Source of the DNA: Nitrospirota bacterium
GTDB taxonomy: Bacteria > Nitrospirota > Leptospirillia > Leptospirillales > Leptospirillaceae
NCBI GenBank assembly: GCA_021828375.1
Contig: JAKARS010000004.1
Location: 1-64,000 of the forward strand
Reading direction: 5' to 3'
Length of the DNA: 64,000 nt
Part shown: piece after piece, positions 59,692 to 64,000 of the stretch
How the letters are laid out: the number at the start of each line of letters is the position of its first letter
Numbering within the stretch: position 1 is the first letter of the stretch
The notes under the pieces: generated by a model
What the model saw: the letters and a program-made list of their open reading frames with translations, nothing else
The model's database searches: none
What the model was told of the DNA's origin: nothing
Made by a program: the position numbers and the translations under genes

Positions 59692-61059
59692 ATGGGACAC
59701 AAAATTTATGCCTATCTCGACGAGCGCATCAGAATCTCGAGTCTGATGGGCTTTCTCCTAAACGAGCCGATGCCTGGCGGATCCCGGTGGGCCTACATTC
59801 CGGGCTCCATGGTGTTCTTTGTCCTGATCCTCCAGTTTGTCACGGGGATGATGCTCGCCTTTTACTACGGCGGGACTCCCGATCACGCCTGGGACAGCGT
59901 CAACTATATCGACCACCTCACCTATAATGGCGTGGGCGTCGGACGGCTGATCCGGGGAATCCATTACTGGGGGTCCTCGATCATGGTGATTGCCGTGGGG
60001 ATCCATCTCCTTCAGGTCTTTCTCTGGGGAGCCTACAAGCGGCCTCGGGAGATCATGTGGCTCGTCGGCGTGGTGCTTCTCGGCCTGACCATGACGGCCT
60101 CCTTCTCAGGATACCTCCTGCCTTGGGATGAGCGGGCCTATTGGGGGACGATCGTCGGAACCAACATGATCGGTCTTGTTCCTTTTGTGGGTGAGGCCAT
60201 CAAGGATGCCATCCGGGGCGGGGTGGGGCTGGGGGCCTTGACCCTTTCGCACTTCTTCACCCTGCATACGATGATCCTTCCCACCCTCTTCATTCTCTTT
60301 GTCATGCTGCACATGGTGATCTTTCGCCGGGTGGGGCCGGCCGGTCCCTTTTCCGGCTCTCCGGAAAAGCTCGAGGCGACGAAGGATACCTTTTACCCGC
60401 GCCAGGTGTTGATGGATGCCTTTGGGATGCTGGGGATCTTCATTTTTATCCTGGCGCTCGCCATCCTTCATCCTCCCGGACTCGAATCCGTTGCCAACCC
60501 GTCCAATGCAGCCTACAATCCGACCCCTGCATGGTACTTCGACTGGATCTTCGAGCTTCTCAAGCTCATTCGTCCGGAGATCGTGGGGGTCGTGGGGCTC
60601 CCTGTCCTGATTGCCGTCGTCCTGGTCTTCTTGCCGTTCATCGACAAAAAGCCGGTGCGCTCCCCATTCCGGAGACCGTTTGCGGTCTTGTCCACCCTCT
60701 TTGTCCTGACCTCCATGCTGGTTCTCTCCCTCATGGCCGAAAACGGGTATAAAAAACTTGTCGATGTCGACAGGGCGGCCATGCTCAGGGGCCAGACGGT
60801 CTTCAACACCGCCGGATGCATGGGATGCCATACGCTCTTTGGGAAGGGCGGCAAGATTGGCCCCGATCTCTCCGAAGAGGGGCTTGTGGGCCATTCGGAG
60901 CATTGGCTGACAGTGCAGTTTGTCAACTCCAAGGCCCACTTTCCGGACTCCATCATGCCGGATTTCACCTATCTCACGCCGCAGCAGCAGCACGATCTTG
61001 CCATGTACATCTCCTCGCTGGGGCGCATGAACTGGCCTGACCCCACAAAGACCCCCTGA
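59692..61059 (+). CDS. Cytochrome b6/b-type subunit fused to C-terminal c-type cytochrome
   Basis: H-x13-H (GIHYWGSSIMVIAVGIH) and H-x14-H (LHTMILPTLFILFVMLH); subunit IV-like NPTPAWYFDWIFELLKLIRPE; C-terminal CMGCH. Confidence 0.9.
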   Translation: MGHKIYAYLDERIRISSLMGFLLNEPMPGGSRWAYIPGSMVFFVLILQFVTGMMLAFYYGGTPDHAWDSVNYIDHLTYNGVGVGRLIRGIHYWGSSIMVIAVGIHLLQVFLWGAYKRPREIMWLVGVVLLGLTMTASFSGYLLPWDERAYWGTIVGTNMIGLVPFVGEAIKDAIRGGVGLGALTLSHFFTLHTMILPTLFILFVMLHMVIFRRVGPAGPFSGSPEKLEATKDTFYPRQVLMDAFGMLGIFIFILALAILHPPGLESVANPSNAAYNPTPAWYFDWIFELLKLIRPEIVGVVGLPVLIAVVLVFLPFIDKKPVRSPFRRPFAVLSTLFVLTSMLVLSLMAENGYKKLVDVDRAAMLRGQTVFNTAGCMGCHTLFGKGGKIGPDLSEEGLVGHSEHWLTVQFVNSKAHFPDSIMPDFTYLTPQQQHDLAMYISSLGRMNWPDPTKTP

Positions 61060-61106
61060 GGAGAACTACCGGCGGGGCGGCGTGTCAAAAAAGAGCCTGA
61101 AACGAG

Positions 61107-61132
61107 AAAGGCCCCTTTTCGGGGCCTTTTTT
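61107..61132 (+). terminator. Terminator hairpin GGCCCC-TTTTC-GGGGCC-T6
   Basis: Inverted repeat with flanking A/T runs between convergent genes; could act both ways. Confidence 0.85.
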
Positions 61133-61194
61133 GTTGGGGAAGAAGGGAGTCTCCTTCCCCTCTGGGCGAGTGGTGAAAGTTTTGGAGGAGGAAG

Positions 61195-61446
61195 TTATCG
61201 GGCCGACTTGAGAAGCGAAATCGCCCGCTGCCTGTCGGGAACGCCGACAAAATAGGGCCGATCCCCAACCAGTGTCGTGGGAACGGAGCGAATGCCGAAC
61301 CTCTCCGCCAGCTCCTTTCCTCGGGGGGTATCGATATCGATCTCTTCGTAGCTGAAAGGGATTTCTTGTCGAAGGCGGGTCCAGAAACTCTTGGCGGCAG
61401 GGCAACTGGGACACCAGCTGGCATAGACGAGCCGAACCTTGGCCAT
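61195..61446 (-). CDS. Glutaredoxin/thioredoxin-like protein
   Basis: MAKVRLVYASWCPSCPAAKSFW; SVPTTLVGD. Confidence 0.8.
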   Translation of the reverse strand: MAKVRLVYASWCPSCPAAKSFWTRLRQEIPFSYEEIDIDTPRGKELAERFGIRSVPTTLVGDRPYFVGVPDRQRAISLLKSAR

Positions 61447-61562
61447 GGATCTTTTCTCCTGGAAAATGGTGACAAGAAAGGCTGTTGTCAGCCCCTCTCT
61501 CTTGTTTCTATAATAATTATAGCACCTGTGGACTGGCTCCGGGAGAGTGAGTTCCCGGAAAA

Positions 61563-61778
61563 ATGGCTTGGTTTGGCAGAAGGAAGAACGCGATGGATTA
61601 TAAGGCAATGGTGGTCGGGGGGGTGGCGGGAGGTCTCTTCGGCTTTCTGGTGAGCGCCATCCTGACGCGAAACGGATGCGGGACGGTGGCCTGCCGAATC
61701 AACCGGAGCCCTCGGATTGCAACTCTCTATTATGCCTTTATCGGGGCCTCGTTGGGGCTGACTCTTCATGCCTTCTGA
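61563..61778 (+). CDS. Small membrane protein (DUF6132-like)
   Basis: GGVAGGLFGFLVSAILTRNGCGTVACRINRSPRIATLYYAFIGASLGL. Confidence 0.5.
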   Translation: MAWFGRRKNAMDYKAMVVGGVAGGLFGFLVSAILTRNGCGTVACRINRSPRIATLYYAFIGASLGLTLHAF

Positions 61779-62193
61779 CCGGCCGCCCCTTCCTCCCCCC
61801 ACATTGACACCCCTGGGCGCCCCCGCAGGGTCCCCTCCTCCGGTCGGACCCTATAGCCCCGGCATTCTGGCCGGAGGCTGGCTGTACCTCTCCGGTCAGA
61901 TTGCCCTTCTTGAGGACGGGACGATTGTGTCGGGGGGGGTGAGGGAGGAGGCCCGACTCATTTTCTCCCGTCTGAGAGAGATGCTCTCCCAAGCCCGGGC
62001 CACTCCGTCCCATGTGGTGAAGCTGACACTCTACCTGACGGACATGGAAGGGTTTCAGGGTGTGAACGAGGCCTGTGCCGCCTTCTTTTCTCCGCCCTAT
62101 CCCGCGCGTGTCACGGTTGGAGTGAAAGAGCTTCCCCGGGGGGCGAGCCTTGAGGTCGATGTGGTGGCCTATCTGGGGGAGACTTCTTCCTGA
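61768..62193 (+). CDS. RidA family protein
   Basis: PVGPYSPGILAGGWLYLSGQI; VVKLTLYLTDMEGF; YPARVTVGVKELP. Confidence 0.93.
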   Translation: MPSDRPPLPPPTLTPLGAPAGSPPPVGPYSPGILAGGWLYLSGQIALLEDGTIVSGGVREEARLIFSRLREMLSQARATPSHVVKLTLYLTDMEGFQGVNEACAAFFSPPYPARVTVGVKELPRGASLEVDVVAYLGETSS

Positions 62194-62258
62194 GGGACGG
62201 CCGCATGTCGGAGGAGGCCACGCAGAGATGAGCGGGCGAGAGAGGGAGGAAGACCCTT

Positions 62259-62307
62259 AAAAAAAAAGTCCGATCGCCTTGGAGTGCTCCTTGGCCATCG
62301 GACTATC
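62259..62307 (-). terminator. Terminator downstream of rpmB
   Basis: AGTCCGAT...ATCGGACT inverted repeat followed by T9 on the minus strand. Confidence 0.75.
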
Positions 62308-62353
62308 GTTGCCTTGTCTCTTCCCTGATCCTTGAGGGATCAGGGGAAGGGGA

Positions 62354-62545
62354 TCAGATCGCTTTCTGGACCTTCCCGCTCCGGATGCACCGGGTGCAGA
62401 CGCGGATGCGGCGGGGCTGTCCCTCCACAAGAGCGTGAACTGACTGAAGATTGGGCTTGAAGACCCGCTTGGTGACGCGGTGAGAGTGGCTGATCTGATT
62501 TCCGACCACCTTGGTCTTCCCGCAGACGAAACAGTTGGCTGCCAT
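62354..62545 (-). CDS. rpmB: 50S ribosomal protein L28
   Basis: MAANCFVCGKTKVVGNQISHSHRVTKRVFKPNLQSV. Confidence 0.93.
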   Translation of the reverse strand: MAANCFVCGKTKVVGNQISHSHRVTKRVFKPNLQSVHALVEGQPRRIRVCTRCIRSGKVQKAI

Positions 62546-62886
62546 GATAAGCTCCCGTGTAAGTCGTTCGATCGAAAATTCCTCATAGTCTAATCCATTT
62601 TGTGGGGAGGTTGCAATCCCCCTCCCGCTCTCCGAAGACTCGTTCCTCGGTCTCTTCCGGAAACAGATGATCCTTTCCTGACACCCTCTTCCGAAGAATG
62701 GGGGGGCCGGGGAGGGGCCTTTGGGGTGGAGCTTGGGGTGCCAATTTCTCGGGTTCTTGCGTATGATGGATGTCTGCATGACACACTCCGGCGGGGATTG
62801 TCACATACTCCCTGACCCGGAAGGGCTCCGGATCGACCAATGGGCTCCATAGCCAGGGAGGGGCGTCCCTCCCCGGAAGGAAGGTT

Positions 62887-64000
62887 GTGGCTTCTCCCCC
62901 TTTTCCCCGACTGAAACTGACCGCTCCCCTCTCGAGCTTCCCCTCGATCGGTCCCCGGCGACAGGCCCGCCTGGAGAGGCGCGGGCTTTCCACGGTTCTC
63001 GACCTTCTTTATTGTTTTCCCTATCGCTATGAAGACCGAAGGATCCGTCTGGTCGTCTCGGAGCTGACGGAAGGAGCCGAGCAGGGATTTGTGGCGACGG
63101 TCCGGTCGATCCGGAAAAAGGTCGTTCCCAAGCTCAAGGCTCCGCTCATCGAGGCGACGGTCTATGATCGCTCGGGGGAGATCCCCGTCGTCTGGTTTGG
63201 CCAGGAATATCTTCTTAAACACCTGCCGGAGGGCTCCCAGGCCTTTTTTTTCGGGAAGGTGGAGTATTCCTCCTACTCCCGGGGTCTGGTTCTCCGCTCT
63301 CCGGTGGTCGAGCCCATCGATCCCGAGCAGGGCCTCAGGCGCTCCTACCATATCGGTCGGATCGTTCCGGTCTACCGGGAGGAGGCCGGTCTCTCCACGG
63401 GAGTGTTTCGCCGCATTGTGGGCGATGTTCTGCGGGCCCTTTGGGGGGAGGCCTTTGATCCCCTCCCCGAATCCGTTCGCCGGGAGGCCCATCTGATGGG
63501 CTGGTTTCCTGCCATTGTGGAGATGCATTTCCCCCGGGAGACCGAACGCCCGATGGAGGAGCTTCTTCTTCCGGGGTATCCGCCCCGGGACCGGATTGTC
63601 TTTGAAGAGTTCTTCCTGCTCGAGTATCTCATGATGCTCCGGCGACAGGGGGTTCATCATTCGGGTCGCATGTGGGTTCCTGCGGACGCAGGGGATGATC
63701 CTGTTTCTTCCTTTGAGCGGCAGGCCCCTTTTGCCCTGACGGGGGCCCAGCAGCGGGCCTGCCGGGAGATTGCCAAGGACCTCGCCCAACCCCATCCGAT
63801 GAATCGCTTTCTCCTGGGAGATGTCGGCTCGGGCAAGACCCTGGTGGCGGCCTTTGCCATGCTCCAGGCCCTTCGGGCAGGCTGCCAGACGGCCTTTCTC
63901 GCTCCGACGGAGATCTTGGCCCAGCAGCACTGCCGGACGCTCGCCGCCCTTCTCAAGGAAGAGCCGCCTGTCCTTCTCTCCCATTCGGTCAAGGGGGCCG
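62887..64000 (+). CDS. recG: ATP-dependent DNA helicase RecG, 3' truncated by window edge (GTG start inferred)
   Basis: Own translation, absent from track: RRGLSTVLDLLYCFPYRYEDRR...FALTGAQQRACREIAKDLAQPHPMNRFLLGDVGSGKTLVAAFAML. Confidence 0.93.
   Translation, partial: MASPPFPRLKLTAPLSSFPSIGPRRQARLERRGLSTVLDLLYCFPYRYEDRRIRLVVSELTEGAEQGFVATVRSIRKKVVPKLKAPLIEATVYDRSGEIPVVWFGQEYLLKHLPEGSQAFFFGKVEYSSYSRGLVLRSPVVEPIDPEQGLRRSYHIGRIVPVYREEAGLSTGVFRRIVGDVLRALWGEAFDPLPESVRREAHLMGWFPAIVEMHFPRETERPMEELLLPGYPPRDRIVFEEFFLLEYLMMLRRQGVHHSGRMWVPADAGDDPVSSFERQAPFALTGAQQRACREIAKDLAQPHPMNRFLLGDVGSGKTLVAAFAMLQALRAGCQTAFLAPTEILAQQHCRTLAALLKEEPPVLLSHSVKGA

Noticed and set aside
62590-63984. 464-aa minus-strand ORF
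   Set aside because: Antisense to recG (GDVGSGKT etc.), which the track missed because the gene runs off the window.
1-64000. Mobile elements, defence islands, CRISPR arrays, toxin-antitoxin pairs
   Set aside because: No transposase, integrase, Cas, restriction-modification or TA signatures found, and tRNA flanks show no integrated cassette.

Overview
This is a 64-kb window of ordinary, gene-dense bacterial chromosome. Gene content (HpnH hopanoid enzyme, bc-type complex, gene order) and composition suggest a Leptospirillum-like Nitrospirota, but this is inference with no search behind it. I see no convincing CRISPR array, transposase, integrase or prophage. Most of the window is housekeeping: glk (partial), hpnH, hemG, tig-clpP-clpX, pgsA, ispE, tRNA-Gln, prs-rplY-pth-ychF-rpsF-ssb-rpsR, rlpA, rimO, tRNA-Leu, uvrC, ftsY, ybeY-phoH, prepilin peptidase, tRNA-Thr, rimP-nusA-infB-rbfA-truB-rpsO-pnp, a compact M16 peptidase-pdxJ-acpS-nnrD-udg-mutS-fabI run, Rieske/cytochrome b, rpmB and recG (partial). 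The most unusual item is a 1027-aa membrane-anchored protein at 25255-28338 (minus). It has three AAA+-like modules (two FtsH-like, one ClpB-D2-like) in which most catalytic residues are replaced, and it is translationally coupled to uvrC. Other points of interest: a PRC-barrel-like/Rieske fusion next to a cytochrome b6-like/cytochrome c fusion; a trigger factor with a (His-Asp)7 tail; an EamA transporter interrupted by an in-frame TGA at a likely Trp codon; a probable stand-alone unit with a structured leader and a 40-aa membrane peptide after pnp; a 245-nt overlap between a DUF2232-like gene and rlpA; and a 1.2-kb non-coding or decayed region upstream of tig.
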